Positions 35,884-45,438 of a stretch of DNA of 64,000 nucleotides are shown piece by piece. Below the pieces are notes generated by a model. That model was not told the DNA's origin and did no database searches. It worked only from the letters and a program-made list of their open reading frames with translations. The stretch comes from Pukyongia salina (GTDB lineage: Bacteria > Bacteroidota > Bacteroidia > Flavobacteriales > Flavobacteriaceae): contig NZ_CP027062.1 of assembly GCF_002966125.1 (NCBI RefSeq), positions 744,001 to 808,000 on the forward strand. Direction: 5' to 3'. The position numbers and the translations under genes are program-made. Each line of letters opens with the position of its first letter. The first letter of the stretch is position 1.

Positions 35884-35966
35884 AATAGAATGTTTATATA
35901 GTTGCTAAAATAGCTAATTTCTTATATAAAGTAAAGTCTAATGCGGAAAGTTTAAAAATTTATTGC

Positions 35967-36695
35967 CTAATCGGTCCTTACTTCAAATAAGATAGGTAAT
36001 GCATATTGCACTCCAACCGGTTTTCCGCTTTGCTTTCCTGGCTGCATGTCTGGTAATGACGACACTACCTTAATTGCCTCCTGTTCCAGCCTTGGATGTG
36101 GAGCGCGAGCGCGCACATCCACAACTTTACCTTTATTATCTATGCGAAACTGCACATGAATGCGCTGTCTCCCTTCTAAACCAAGTTCTCCGGCCAGTTC
36201 TGTATTGAACTTATTTTGAACAAACTGCTGAACTTTTTCAGACATACATCTTTTTCGATCGTTGTTGTTCGACAAATTCTCACAGCCCGGATAGATCGGT
36301 ACGTTTTCAATTACATGAAAAGGAACATTGATGATCTCCTCCTCAATGATTACCTCGTCAATTTCTTCGATCTCCACAATCTCGGCATTTTCATCCGTTT
36401 CGGTAGATTCGATGATCGTTTCTTCAATATCCGCCTCATCTTCTACTTGTATAATTACAGCGGTTACTGTTTGCGCCGGAGGCGGGGGTGGCGGAGTATT
36501 TAATGGTTCCGTCACAGGGATTATTTCCTCCAACGCATCGGATACATCTACCAGATCGCGTTCTGTCTCGCCGGTATCATACGATTTGATCTCCAGCGCC
36601 TGCCATGTTAAAAATAACATGAATATCATTCCAATCTGAAAGAAGATCATACTCCTCTTTCCTAAATCGAATTTGGGATTTTTTTTGACTTCCAT
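35967..36695 (-). CDS. TonB-like energy transducer (copy 3)
   Basis: 242 residues, laid out like copy 2: membrane helix (about 16-36), six prolines (68-73), an acidic linker with EIVEIEEIDEVIIEEE, and a C-terminal domain with VPIYPGCENLSNNNDRKRCMSEKVQQFVQNKF and RARAPHPRLEQEAIKVVSSLP. It starts 20 bases after the vanZ stop, so it belongs to the sprA operon. The two Cys of the C-terminal domain (one after PG, one about 13-14 residues on) are shared by all three copies and probably form a disulfide in the periplasm. Confidence 0.9.
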   Translation of the reverse strand: MEVKKNPKFDLGKRSMIFFQIGMIFMLFLTWQALEIKSYDTGETERDLVDVSDALEEIIPVTEPLNTPPPPPPAQTVTAVIIQVEDEADIEETIIESTETDENAEIVEIEEIDEVIIEEEIINVPFHVIENVPIYPGCENLSNNNDRKRCMSEKVQQFVQNKFNTELAGELGLEGRQRIHVQFRIDNKGKVVDVRARAPHPRLEQEAIKVVSSLPDMQPGKQSGKPVGVQYALPILFEVRTD

Positions 36696-36715
36696 GAGTA
36701 ATGAATTTTAGGCGT

Positions 36716-37117
36716 TCAACGTTCATATCTCATCTTCTTTCTGACTACCCTAAAGGATAGAAGCCCTAAAAATTCACCTGCTGCATTTGCAACGATGTCA
36801 AAAAAATCAAAGGTTCTTGTTTCCGTGAACCAGTGTTGAAAGGCTTCAACAATTATGCCATAAAAGAAGCATGATATCAAAGCTAACACTACATACTTGG
36901 AAGAAAAATGACTTTGGTCACCTAAAAACAGATAGGATAACCAAATAAAAATAAGCCCCCAATGTATGATCACATGGAGGTACTTATCAAAATGAGGAAT
37001 ATTTATAGGAGGTACATCGCTTATTGGAGTGAGCAATGCGTAGGTAACTACAATAGTGTATACTACACTAATTAATAGTAAGGTTTTACGCCCCAATAAT
37101 TGCTTTATAACCCGCAT
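36716..37117 (-). CDS. VanZ-like membrane protein
   Basis: 133 residues with four hydrophobic helices and VanZ-family features: [24 protein letters not shown] and [40 protein letters not shown]. The cellular role of these small proteins outside glycopeptide resistance is unclear. The ATG at 37117 lies 32 bases inside gcvH, the largest same-strand overlap in the window. No later ATG fits the first helix. Confidence 0.85.
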   Translation of the reverse strand: MRVIKQLLGRKTLLLISVVYTIVVTYALLTPISDVPPINIPHFDKYLHVIIHWGLIFIWLSYLFLGDQSHFSSKYVVLALISCFFYGIIVEAFQHWFTETRTFDFFDIVANAAGEFLGLLSFRVVRKKMRYER

Positions 37118-37466
37118 CGTCTAATAGTTCGTCCAACTCATCGGGGTTTGAGAATTTAACCTTAACCATCCATCCTTCTCCATAAGGATCTGAATTTACT
37201 TTCTCCGGCTCAGACTCTAATGACTCGTTAAACTCGATGATCTCACCAGATAAAGGTAAAAAGAGGTCTGAGACAGTCTTTACCGCTTCCACCGTGCCAA
37301 AAACTTCATCTTTGTCCAGGGTTTCATCGACAGTTTCTACTTCCACATACACAATATCGCCTAATTCGCCCTGAGCAAAATCTGTAATTCCTACGGTAGC
37401 AATGTCTCCGTCTACACGCACCCACTCATGGTCTTTTGTATATTTTAAGTCTGAAGGTACACTCAT
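37086..37466 (-). CDS. gcvH: Glycine cleavage system H protein
   Basis: 126 residues, typical length. The lipoyl-attachment lysine is Lys63 in [41 protein letters not shown] and [11 protein letters not shown] are standard family blocks. GcvH carries the aminomethyl group between the P, T and L proteins. None of those partners is in this window. It lies 27 bases after sprA and overlaps vanZ. As I recall, gcvH also follows sprA in other flavobacteria. Confidence 0.96.
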   Translation of the reverse strand: MSVPSDLKYTKDHEWVRVDGDIATVGITDFAQGELGDIVYVEVETVDETLDKDEVFGTVEAVKTVSDLFLPLSGEIIEFNESLESEPEKVNSDPYGEGWMVKVKFSNPDELDELLDDAGYKAIIGA

Positions 37467-37493
37467 AACAGTATAGTATTATTCAATAATTAT

Positions 37494-40400
37494 TTAATTT
37501 CCAAAGTTATATCGTAGGGTGATCCCACTTCTGATAGTAGTTTGTGGAAATGCGGTAGAGATCGCATATTCCGAAAAAGTATGATCGTAATAGAATAAGG
37601 CGGTTAGGTTCTTACTTAGTGCATAATCTGCTGTAAACTGAAGCCCATATATGGTCTGTCCCGCCGTAGTTTGGTTATTCTCTATATCGAGGTAACGAAT
37701 GATGGTCTTATTATCTCTCCTTGATAGATCAAGCTTGAAGTTAAGATCACTTTTTAAAATCTTTTTCTTCCCTCCGAAATTAGTACCTATTCGCAGATCC
37801 TTAATTCTATATCCTAGACCGATCACTACTTCGTTTCCTTGTATTTCGGTCATTAGATTATTGGCAAAACTTAAAGATAATGCACGGTCTTTTCTTAATT
37901 CGGCCAAGATCTTAACCGAGTTATTCATCTCAAAATCTACTCGAATAAGTGGTGAGAACTGCTCTGTAAGGTTTACGTTGGTGAGGAAGGTTTGGGGTTT
38001 GAAATTTCCGGCTTGATCGGTGGCTGTAGGGTTATTTGGATCGTAATCCAGGTTGGTCTGGAACTGGTTGACCGTATATCCCGCTCTATAGCCATGCTGA
38101 ATCGAAAATCGCTTAAAGCGTTTCTTGAACCAGGCGAGTTTCATAAGGCCAGTGTACTTTAGATCCCAGTTTGGTAATGGTATATCTCTAAAGATCCCTG
38201 TCTTCTCTCCAGACGCGCTACTTCCTTTATAAGCCGATAAGAAAGCAGGTAAAAGTACATCCTGACTTGTTTTTCCAAATCCTACTGGGAATCCGTCTTC
38301 ATCTCTTGCAAAATTGGTTGTACCGTAGAAGTCTTCTGCAAGCCTGTTAGCTATAATGATTCTGTTACTTCGGAAATCGTCGAAAGCAGCAGATCCAAAT
38401 TCGTCACTGGAACCAAATGCTGTTGCAATAAGCAGGGTAGAAATACTGAAGTTTCCGGAGGTATATGGTGTTAACGATCGGTACAATCCATCCTCCACTA
38501 TATAATTTTCGGCATAATTCTCTGCATAGATCCTGTTCCCATTAAAATCTATTTTTAGATCTGGCAAGAGCTCTGTGTTCACCTGGTAATCCAGTTGTTT
38601 ACTTTCAACCTCGGTATACTGTTCGTTAAATTCGGGATACAGCGTTAACCATCCTTTGCGAGCCGCCAGTTCACGCACTTCGCGCTGACTACCAAAAACA
38701 AATCCTGCCGATGGCTTTAAAGTTCCCAACATCCCAATAGATCGCGTGTAACCTGGTAAGTAAATACCGTTATTCTCCTGATAATTGAATTGTATCTTTT
38801 TAATAGAGGTTACTAAACCTATAAGGGTATTCACCGCCTTGTCTCCAGCACTTAAAGTTGAGCCGCTTCTGCCACCCTGACCTGCAGCATTACCGCCACC
38901 AGATGTAAGACCATCTCCGCCTTTGGTATTTTCATTGCCTTTTTCGTCTCCGCCTCCTTTTGCGGCACGTTCTTTTAAGCCTCTCACACCAGAACCTGGT
39001 CCACCTCCCTGGTTGGCCCCGGAACCACCTCTTTCACCTGCCTTTATTTTGGTAAGGCCAACATAGCGATAGAATGTGTTCATATCCAGATTAGAATTGA
39101 TCCTGTGTGTACTCGCATTTTGAACCGAATTCCCTAAATCGAAAAACTCCGGATCATCACCCCCTATCGGGTATGGGATGTTACTTAACAGATCACTTCC
39201 ATCCTGCCACTGGAAATCTCCCTGATAGGAATAGGTCGCCCTGATAAATTTTAAAAACGGGAACTTGTCGAACGGCAGATCATAATTAACCTGCAAGGAC
39301 TGGAAATGCTGGTTAGGATCTCCCACATCGAAGAATCCATCCCATATCCCTATTGAATTATCTACATTATATATCACATTTCCATCATCCAGCAATTCCG
39401 GAGTGATGTAATTGTTTATAATTCGGTTGTTCGAAGCATTGAAATTAAATCGCAAGGAACGAGTTAAGTTGTAGTTTATCGTATACTGCCAGTCAAACAG
39501 GAAATTTCGTTGATAGAGTTGAGGTACGGGCTTTAAATTTTGTGCCAAATTGATCTCCCTGAATTTTTGTTCATTATACTGTCGAACAATATTCGAGCTT
39601 ACCGAAATATTGGTAGGCAGATAATTGAAGTTGAGATCTTTAAGGAACTTCCAGTACTTTCCTGTAAATAACGAATCGTTCTTTTTAAATGGTTCAACAG
39701 GTTTCTGAATAAAGTTGTAGTTATAAGTACCTCCCACCCGTACGTTCTGATCCAGCGACTCCTCGATCTCAAAATCACGATGGTCTACCTGGTTGTAGGA
39801 ATACGAGAACGTAAAATTGGAGATATCATATGGCATAGGTGCCTTCTCGCTCGTCCGTTCTTTCCGAACGCCAATAAAGTTGATACTTTGTCTCTTGGTA
39901 TAATCTATCGCTTGTTGTTTAATACGCTCCTTCTCTGCTTCATCTGTTGTATTGTCCAAACGTGTATCCAGTTCTATATCCTGGAACTCCGGATCGTATT
40001 GAGGGGTTATCTGCTCTTCAGACCTTCCGTAGTTGAACGGCAACTGGATACCCCATTTTTGTGGCAGTAGTTGACCAAGATTTACATTGGTCACCACATC
40101 ATATTGCTGCGCATCTTCCCTGCTTCGTTGGTTAGGACCCTGTTCAATTGAACCAAATCCAATCGTACTTCGTCCCGCGGTGGCACTAATATTTGCAAAA
40201 TCGGCCAGGTTGGCGTCCATACTTGCAACAGCAGCCCATCCTCCCTGGTTCTTCAGTTCGGATAATCTTAATTCGTTGAACCACACTTCCCCAGAAATAT
40301 CATTGGTGGTGGCATTTTTCATACCCAACATGATCACCCTTACATTTCCAAAACTAGGATTCCCCTGGATACCTATTCTCAGGTCATTCTCCGGACCATC

Positions 40401-43400
40401 TACCGATCCCGGATCCAATTCAGACTGGTCGAAGAATTGCAACACAGTTGGGTTGTTATTTGGGTCGCCCAATGTCCGTGTTTTCACTTCCTGCAACAGG
40501 CGCAACGGTAAATTAAGTCTATTTTCTACAGGCCATATGTCTTCGGCGGAGGATACATTGAATGCTGTGGGATTAAGCGGTATTTGGATCTCGTAGAAGT
40601 TTTGATTAAGGTCATTCCCCAATCGCATAAACGCCACCATATCCCCATCACTTAAGGCAGTTTCGTTGAGAAGTGACTCGGCATGGATAAACATCTCAAG
40701 ATTTTCATATTGCCGCATATCCACATTGAAATTCTTATACACCGCCCTACCGTCTCCGGGTTCCAGTCCGGTTACTCGCAATGCGAGAGATTGTTCATTC
40801 TGTCTAATAATATTGTTGTTATTATTTAGCTCTTCTCTAATAACGCCCGGTGGTAAGACATACGGAATGGGCTGTCGGTTCTCATTTTGTTCTATACTTA
40901 CAGCCTCATTTTCGAAGATTGTATCATCCATATCCGGATCTTCACCCGTAATATCAAGAGTTTGGATATATCGTCTGTAATCGCCACGTACCAGGTCTAA
41001 GGAACCAAATCTCAGAACTGTATTTTGTGAAAATTCACTTAGATACATTCTCATAAATCGGATCGACCTGAAATCGGCTATCCCATTTACGGCTCTGTCC
41101 GGTTCACTAATTGGAATTTTAAATTGTACCCAACGCACCGGTATGGTCTCGTTATTCTGAAGGGTTACATCCAATTCCTTCACATCCGTTACATAATCGT
41201 TTGTGGCGGGATCGAGCTGCCCGGGTCTTATTTCGATATCGTATTCAAAATAGCTATCTACCGTGTTCATGGTATTGTCGCGGTTGATATCCTCAACATC
41301 CGGTTGTGGGGTGGAACCACGATTGGTATCTCCTACCTCTACCGGCGAGTTTCCTTCAGTACCATTGTACTGTAAATATCGTTCGAGTATGTTTCCTTCA
41401 GCTTGAAGAAAGTACAGGTAGTTATCTCCGGCAGGATCTGGCTGTCCTGCAAAATCCGGGAATTGAGCTGCCTCGGCCACATCGTTTAATCCATCGTATC
41501 CAATATCCTGATTAGTACGCTGCTCTCCCTGTGTATCGAAGGTATACACCAGGGATTGATTGGTAGGTACTTTACCCCATGCTGTTGGCGTGGTATTGGC
41601 TGTTCCGCCGTCTTCCGGCAGACCGTTCTCATATTGTTTTCTTCCGTCTTTCAGTATATCTTCTGAAATATTCCCAAGATTAAAACGAAGCAGACCCCCT
41701 GTGTTTGTAGCGTTCTCTTCATATATGAAAGGATCCATGATCCAAAACTGAATATACTCTACATTAGATCGTTCAAAATCGGTCGTTGTAAGTTGCCTTG
41801 ATATACCGGCAAACCTTGTCTCCGGATCCGGCAGGGTGTTACCTCCTCCTAAAACGGGGTTGAAGTTATAGGGTCCTCGTTCACTTGGATAATAAGCGAG
41901 GTCCAGTGAGAATATCGCCTGAGTTTGCCCCTGGATAATATCCTGATTAGGGAATATCTCATCCCTGAAGATTCGTCGTGTAAATGGTGACGAGAGATCT
42001 TCATCGTCTATCCCATCGGGTCGCTGACTGCTATAGAAGATCGGATCGATGGTATACCAGGCCAGCTTAGCCCTGTTATAATTGTACGCCAGGTTTCCGT
42101 TAGCCTGTTCTCCTCCAAATCCAACCGGCGTACTTGACAGGTACCAGCTCAAGGGAGCTTTAACGTCCAGTTCTGTTTGCGAAGCTTCAAAATCATCTAC
42201 GTAAACGGTTGCCTTCCCGTCAAAATCGGCCACCTTAGGTGCTCCGGGTAAGAGGTAAGCAAATTCACCCCGTAGGGAGATGTTAGATTCTACATCGGTA
42301 TCTATGTTAGGTAATTTATTCACCAATCGGGTAAGGAAAGGAACCTCTGTGGAGAAATTCGCATTCAACCCGAAGATTGTATTATTGATGGGCTCCACAT
42401 TGTACGAGGATTTCTGTGTAAGTGGACGTTCGTTGAGATTGAGATAGGTGGCTCCCAATTGAAAATTCTCACTAAATCTGTGTTCCACATTCAGCCCGGT
42501 AAAACGCTTGGTTTGTTGCCCAAACAAGGTATTGTTCTCGGTGGTAATTTGGATCGGGGTATTCGAATTCAACAAGGCCGGATCCAGTATCTGAACACGT
42601 CCTAACTGATAGTTTACCGTATAATCCACCCCTTCCACTAGTACTCTTCCACCAGCCGTTACGGTAACCGAACCCTGAGGAACATTAAACGCCCCGATAG
42701 GGATTCCATCAGCTCCGGTCGATTTGTACGTACCTTTTAACTGAAACTTGTTCTTGTCACTTTGTTCCTGTTCGGCTATGGTTTTTGTGGAGGTATATAA
42801 TTTTCTGAAGACGTATTTGTTCTGGTTGGCATTGTAGGTGGACGGAATCTCGTAATTCTCCGCGCCACCGGGTGTATTGTCCAGTTTGTTGAACAGATAT
42901 TCTCCGAAGGGTTCAACGCTCGTAAAGATCACTTGCCCATTTTGCTGATCTACCGTAATTCCCGGTAGGAAATCGAAAAATCCATCACCTCCCTGTTGAG
43001 GATCGTTGTTGAAATTCAGGCGATCCAGGTTGAACACATTTAATAAAATGGTATCGTCTACATCTTCCGGAAGTTCTGTAGCCGGAAACTCGGGAGTACC
43101 TGTTGCGGGAACAATATAGTTTAATGGAGAAGGGTCTGTATAGAAAATATTCAGCCTGAAATCCTCTGGTTCCAACTGAAATGCACCCAGGGCATAGATG
43201 TTTTTCATCATTATGTCCCAAAGTGGTTCGTCTACATTGGTGATATTACTCTTAAGTAATTTCACTACCAGGTTTTGCGGCAGGCCACCTTCGGGAGGAG
43301 AACCTGGTTCCATCCCCGGGAATGTCTGGCCCGTTGCCTCTACACCATCATTAGAGAACTCCCCAACCTGGTATACTTTTCCGTTTACTGTATATTGAAA

Positions 43401-44780
43401 TGCTACTGCCAGTACCTCGTCATTATTAAGTCGTTGATTCAGGGAAATATATCCCAATTGAGAATTCAGGCGATATTCGTTCGCCTGTAGGCGTCTGGCA
43501 TTTTCTAATGTTACGTAATCTATTCCTTCACTTACCTGTACCCCACTAAAACCTTGCTGTACCGTAGCAATATCTCGAATTGCCGGATTTAAGATAGACT
43601 GCACAGCAGGATCATCGATCCCAAATGGATTGAAATCGTTGTTGGCGTTATCGGCTAAAGAATTTGGAGGGCGGTTAATAAAACCTCCCGGAGGTACATC
43701 CAATCCAATATTCTCTGGGTTTGCTTCTCCTAGATCCTGTAAGGCTACAATATTCCTAACATTCTCTGTCCTGTTCGAGCGATTTGTGATCCACACCTCT
43801 GCCCGTGTGATCTGGACATTGGAATTAATAAACGGATATCTCTCTAGGACTCTATCGTAATTATCTCTAAAGTAGTGCGCCAGGAAGAAGTGCCTGTTCT
43901 CATCGTATTCCAGGGCGAAAACCTCGAATTCGGTAATAGTTGCTCCTCCTTCGGCAACTACTGTCCTGGTTTCCGATTTTTGTTCAGAAAATACTCCCGT
44001 AATAGTTGTCTTACCAAACTGTAACTCTGTTTTTACACCAAATAGACTCTGTGCTCCCTGGATAAGACTGCTGTTTAGGGGCATACTTACGTTACCCACT
44101 TCTATCTTTTGTATGATATCGTCTTCGGTTGGCGTGTATTCAAGTTTTATTTGATTCTGAAAATCGAAGGTAGACTGCGTATCGTAATTGGCGGTTACCT
44201 GAAGTCGTTCACCTACTTTTCCCAGTAAACTCAAACTTATCCTCTGGTCGAAATCGAAGGATAGATTTCTACGGTTTCTGGGTGAGAACGACGGATTGTC
44301 TTGTTTGGTGTAAAGTAAACCAAGGTCCATTTCAACACTACCCTGAGGGATTACCTCTATTGTATTTCCACCGAAAACAGATTCGAAGAAACTACTGTTC
44401 ACATAAAAGGTAGGTAAGAGGTTCTTTTGTAGTTCTTCAGAGCCTTCTTTTCTACCGTCTGCGGCGTCTATCTTCTCTTTAAAGTAGGCCTTCATTTGCT
44501 CCTGAAGTATCAATTCCTGGAATTCTTCGGGAGTTAGGATAATAGGATAGGTGATGTTGAGATCGCCTATTGCCTGGGTGTAGATATAACGATCGGTGAT
44601 CGGGTCGTAAGTATAAAGGTCTATGATGCTTTGAGGGTTGGGTAGTTCCATCCTTCCCATCTCGAATCCGGTACTTGTTGAGTCCTGCGCCTGTGCTGTG
44701 CTAAAGCCGCCAAATATGATTCCTAAAATAAATAAAAGCTTAAAAAAGCCTCTTTTGTAATCGTAATGTTTTGCGCCCAA
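37494..44780 (-). CDS. sprA: Type IX secretion outer-membrane translocon protein SprA
   Basis: 2428 residues, close to the roughly 2400 of Flavobacterium johnsoniae SprA. A signal peptide ends near residue 31 (STAQAQD). Many long beta-strand segments follow, including the family block GAPKVADFDGKATVYVDDFEASQTELD, and the protein ends with a barrel strand (IRSGITLRYNFGN). SprA is the very large beta-barrel through which type IX cargo leaves the periplasm; here it would export the giant surface protein and others. It starts 3 bases after ruvA and is followed by gcvH. A Gly/Asn/Ser-rich, low-complexity stretch lies at about residues 1910-1980 (see findings). Confidence 0.97.
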   Translation of the reverse strand: MGAKHYDYKRGFFKLLFILGIIFGGFSTAQAQDSTSTGFEMGRMELPNPQSIIDLYTYDPITDRYIYTQAIGDLNITYPIILTPEEFQELILQEQMKAYFKEKIDAADGRKEGSEELQKNLLPTFYVNSSFFESVFGGNTIEVIPQGSVEMDLGLLYTKQDNPSFSPRNRRNLSFDFDQRISLSLLGKVGERLQVTANYDTQSTFDFQNQIKLEYTPTEDDIIQKIEVGNVSMPLNSSLIQGAQSLFGVKTELQFGKTTITGVFSEQKSETRTVVAEGGATITEFEVFALEYDENRHFFLAHYFRDNYDRVLERYPFINSNVQITRAEVWITNRSNRTENVRNIVALQDLGEANPENIGLDVPPGGFINRPPNSLADNANNDFNPFGIDDPAVQSILNPAIRDIATVQQGFSGVQVSEGIDYVTLENARRLQANEYRLNSQLGYISLNQRLNNDEVLAVAFQYTVNGKVYQVGEFSNDGVEATGQTFPGMEPGSPPEGGLPQNLVVKLLKSNITNVDEPLWDIMMKNIYALGAFQLEPEDFRLNIFYTDPSPLNYIVPATGTPEFPATELPEDVDDTILLNVFNLDRLNFNNDPQQGGDGFFDFLPGITVDQQNGQVIFTSVEPFGEYLFNKLDNTPGGAENYEIPSTYNANQNKYVFRKLYTSTKTIAEQEQSDKNKFQLKGTYKSTGADGIPIGAFNVPQGSVTVTAGGRVLVEGVDYTVNYQLGRVQILDPALLNSNTPIQITTENNTLFGQQTKRFTGLNVEHRFSENFQLGATYLNLNERPLTQKSSYNVEPINNTIFGLNANFSTEVPFLTRLVNKLPNIDTDVESNISLRGEFAYLLPGAPKVADFDGKATVYVDDFEASQTELDVKAPLSWYLSSTPVGFGGEQANGNLAYNYNRAKLAWYTIDPIFYSSQRPDGIDDEDLSSPFTRRIFRDEIFPNQDIIQGQTQAIFSLDLAYYPSERGPYNFNPVLGGGNTLPDPETRFAGISRQLTTTDFERSNVEYIQFWIMDPFIYEENATNTGGLLRFNLGNISEDILKDGRKQYENGLPEDGGTANTTPTAWGKVPTNQSLVYTFDTQGEQRTNQDIGYDGLNDVAEAAQFPDFAGQPDPAGDNYLYFLQAEGNILERYLQYNGTEGNSPVEVGDTNRGSTPQPDVEDINRDNTMNTVDSYFEYDIEIRPGQLDPATNDYVTDVKELDVTLQNNETIPVRWVQFKIPISEPDRAVNGIADFRSIRFMRMYLSEFSQNTVLRFGSLDLVRGDYRRYIQTLDITGEDPDMDDTIFENEAVSIEQNENRQPIPYVLPPGVIREELNNNNNIIRQNEQSLALRVTGLEPGDGRAVYKNFNVDMRQYENLEMFIHAESLLNETALSDGDMVAFMRLGNDLNQNFYEIQIPLNPTAFNVSSAEDIWPVENRLNLPLRLLQEVKTRTLGDPNNNPTVLQFFDQSELDPGSVDGPENDLRIGIQGNPSFGNVRVIMLGMKNATTNDISGEVWFNELRLSELKNQGGWAAVASMDANLADFANISATAGRSTIGFGSIEQGPNQRSREDAQQYDVVTNVNLGQLLPQKWGIQLPFNYGRSEEQITPQYDPEFQDIELDTRLDNTTDEAEKERIKQQAIDYTKRQSINFIGVRKERTSEKAPMPYDISNFTFSYSYNQVDHRDFEIEESLDQNVRVGGTYNYNFIQKPVEPFKKNDSLFTGKYWKFLKDLNFNYLPTNISVSSNIVRQYNEQKFREINLAQNLKPVPQLYQRNFLFDWQYTINYNLTRSLRFNFNASNNRIINNYITPELLDDGNVIYNVDNSIGIWDGFFDVGDPNQHFQSLQVNYDLPFDKFPFLKFIRATYSYQGDFQWQDGSDLLSNIPYPIGGDDPEFFDLGNSVQNASTHRINSNLDMNTFYRYVGLTKIKAGERGGSGANQGGGPGSGVRGLKERAAKGGGDEKGNENTKGGDGLTSGGGNAAGQGGRSGSTLSAGDKAVNTLIGLVTSIKKIQFNYQENNGIYLPGYTRSIGMLGTLKPSAGFVFGSQREVRELAARKGWLTLYPEFNEQYTEVESKQLDYQVNTELLPDLKIDFNGNRIYAENYAENYIVEDGLYRSLTPYTSGNFSISTLLIATAFGSSDEFGSAAFDDFRSNRIIIANRLAEDFYGTTNFARDEDGFPVGFGKTSQDVLLPAFLSAYKGSSASGEKTGIFRDIPLPNWDLKYTGLMKLAWFKKRFKRFSIQHGYRAGYTVNQFQTNLDYDPNNPTATDQAGNFKPQTFLTNVNLTEQFSPLIRVDFEMNNSVKILAELRKDRALSLSFANNLMTEIQGNEVVIGLGYRIKDLRIGTNFGGKKKILKSDLNFKLDLSRRDNKTIIRYLDIENNQTTAGQTIYGLQFTADYALSKNLTALFYYDHTFSEYAISTAFPQTTIRSGITLRYNFGN

Positions 44781-44783
44781 TGT

Positions 44784-45365
44784 TTACAAATTTTTTAAAG
44801 CTTGTTTTATTATCTCCTCAACCGAGGCTTCGGGTTGCTCTTTTAATATCTTATCACACACCTTTTCCACCTGCTTACGAGCGAAGCCTAAAGTCTCCAA
44901 TGCTGATAACGCTTCATTTTTATTCGTATTGCTCGAAACGGCAGAAACATCTTCGAGCCCATACACTTTCAGTATTTTGTCTTTTAAATCAAGTACAGCA
45001 CGTTGCGCTGTTTTGCTACCTATTCCTTTTACAGACTGAATTGTAACCACATCTTCCGAAGCGATCGCTTCAATGACCTGTTGCGGTGAAAGTGAAGAAA
45101 GCATGGTTCTTGCAATACTTGCCCCAATTCCTGATACAGAGATCAACAACCTGAAAATTTCACGCTCAGCTTTGCCCGAAAAACCATACAATGTATGGGA
45201 GTCTTCTCGAACCTGCAAATGAGTGTATAATTTTACATTTTCACCCGTGGGGAGCTGCGAAAATGTATGCAACGAAATATTGATAAAATAACCTACCCCA
45301 TTGCAGTCTATGATAACTTCCGTCGGATTTTTCTCAATCAGCCTGCCCTGAATATGGGTTATCAT
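44784..45365 (-). CDS. ruvA: Holliday junction branch migration protein RuvA
   Basis: 193 residues. The OB-fold N-terminus is MITHIQGRLIEKNPTEVIIDCNGVGYFINIS. Tandem helix-hairpin-helix motifs follow (LISVSGIGASIARTMLS and IQSVKGIGSKTAQRAVLDLKDKI), and a short C-terminal domain binds RuvB (ALETLGFARKQVEKV). RuvA tetramers hold the four-way junction while RuvB drives migration. It is the first gene of the sprA operon, separated from sprA by 3 bases; ruvB is 5 kb away in another operon. Confidence 0.96.
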   Translation of the reverse strand: MITHIQGRLIEKNPTEVIIDCNGVGYFINISLHTFSQLPTGENVKLYTHLQVREDSHTLYGFSGKAEREIFRLLISVSGIGASIARTMLSSLSPQQVIEAIASEDVVTIQSVKGIGSKTAQRAVLDLKDKILKVYGLEDVSAVSSNTNKNEALSALETLGFARKQVEKVCDKILKEQPEASVEEIIKQALKNL

Positions 45366-45390
45366 TCGTTAATAAAAGGTTAATAGCCCC

Positions 45391-45398
45391 CAAATATA
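45391..45398 (-). promoter_or_regulatory. Probable promoter -7 box of the ruvA-sprA operon
   Basis: TATATTTG on the minus strand, a perfect TAnnTTTG, 25 bases before the ruvA ATG. The upstream spacer is AT-rich and has no TTG at 19-21 bases. Confidence 0.55.
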
Positions 45399-45438
45399 GT
45401 ATAATTATTTGCATCTGCCATCCTGAGAAATACTAAAT

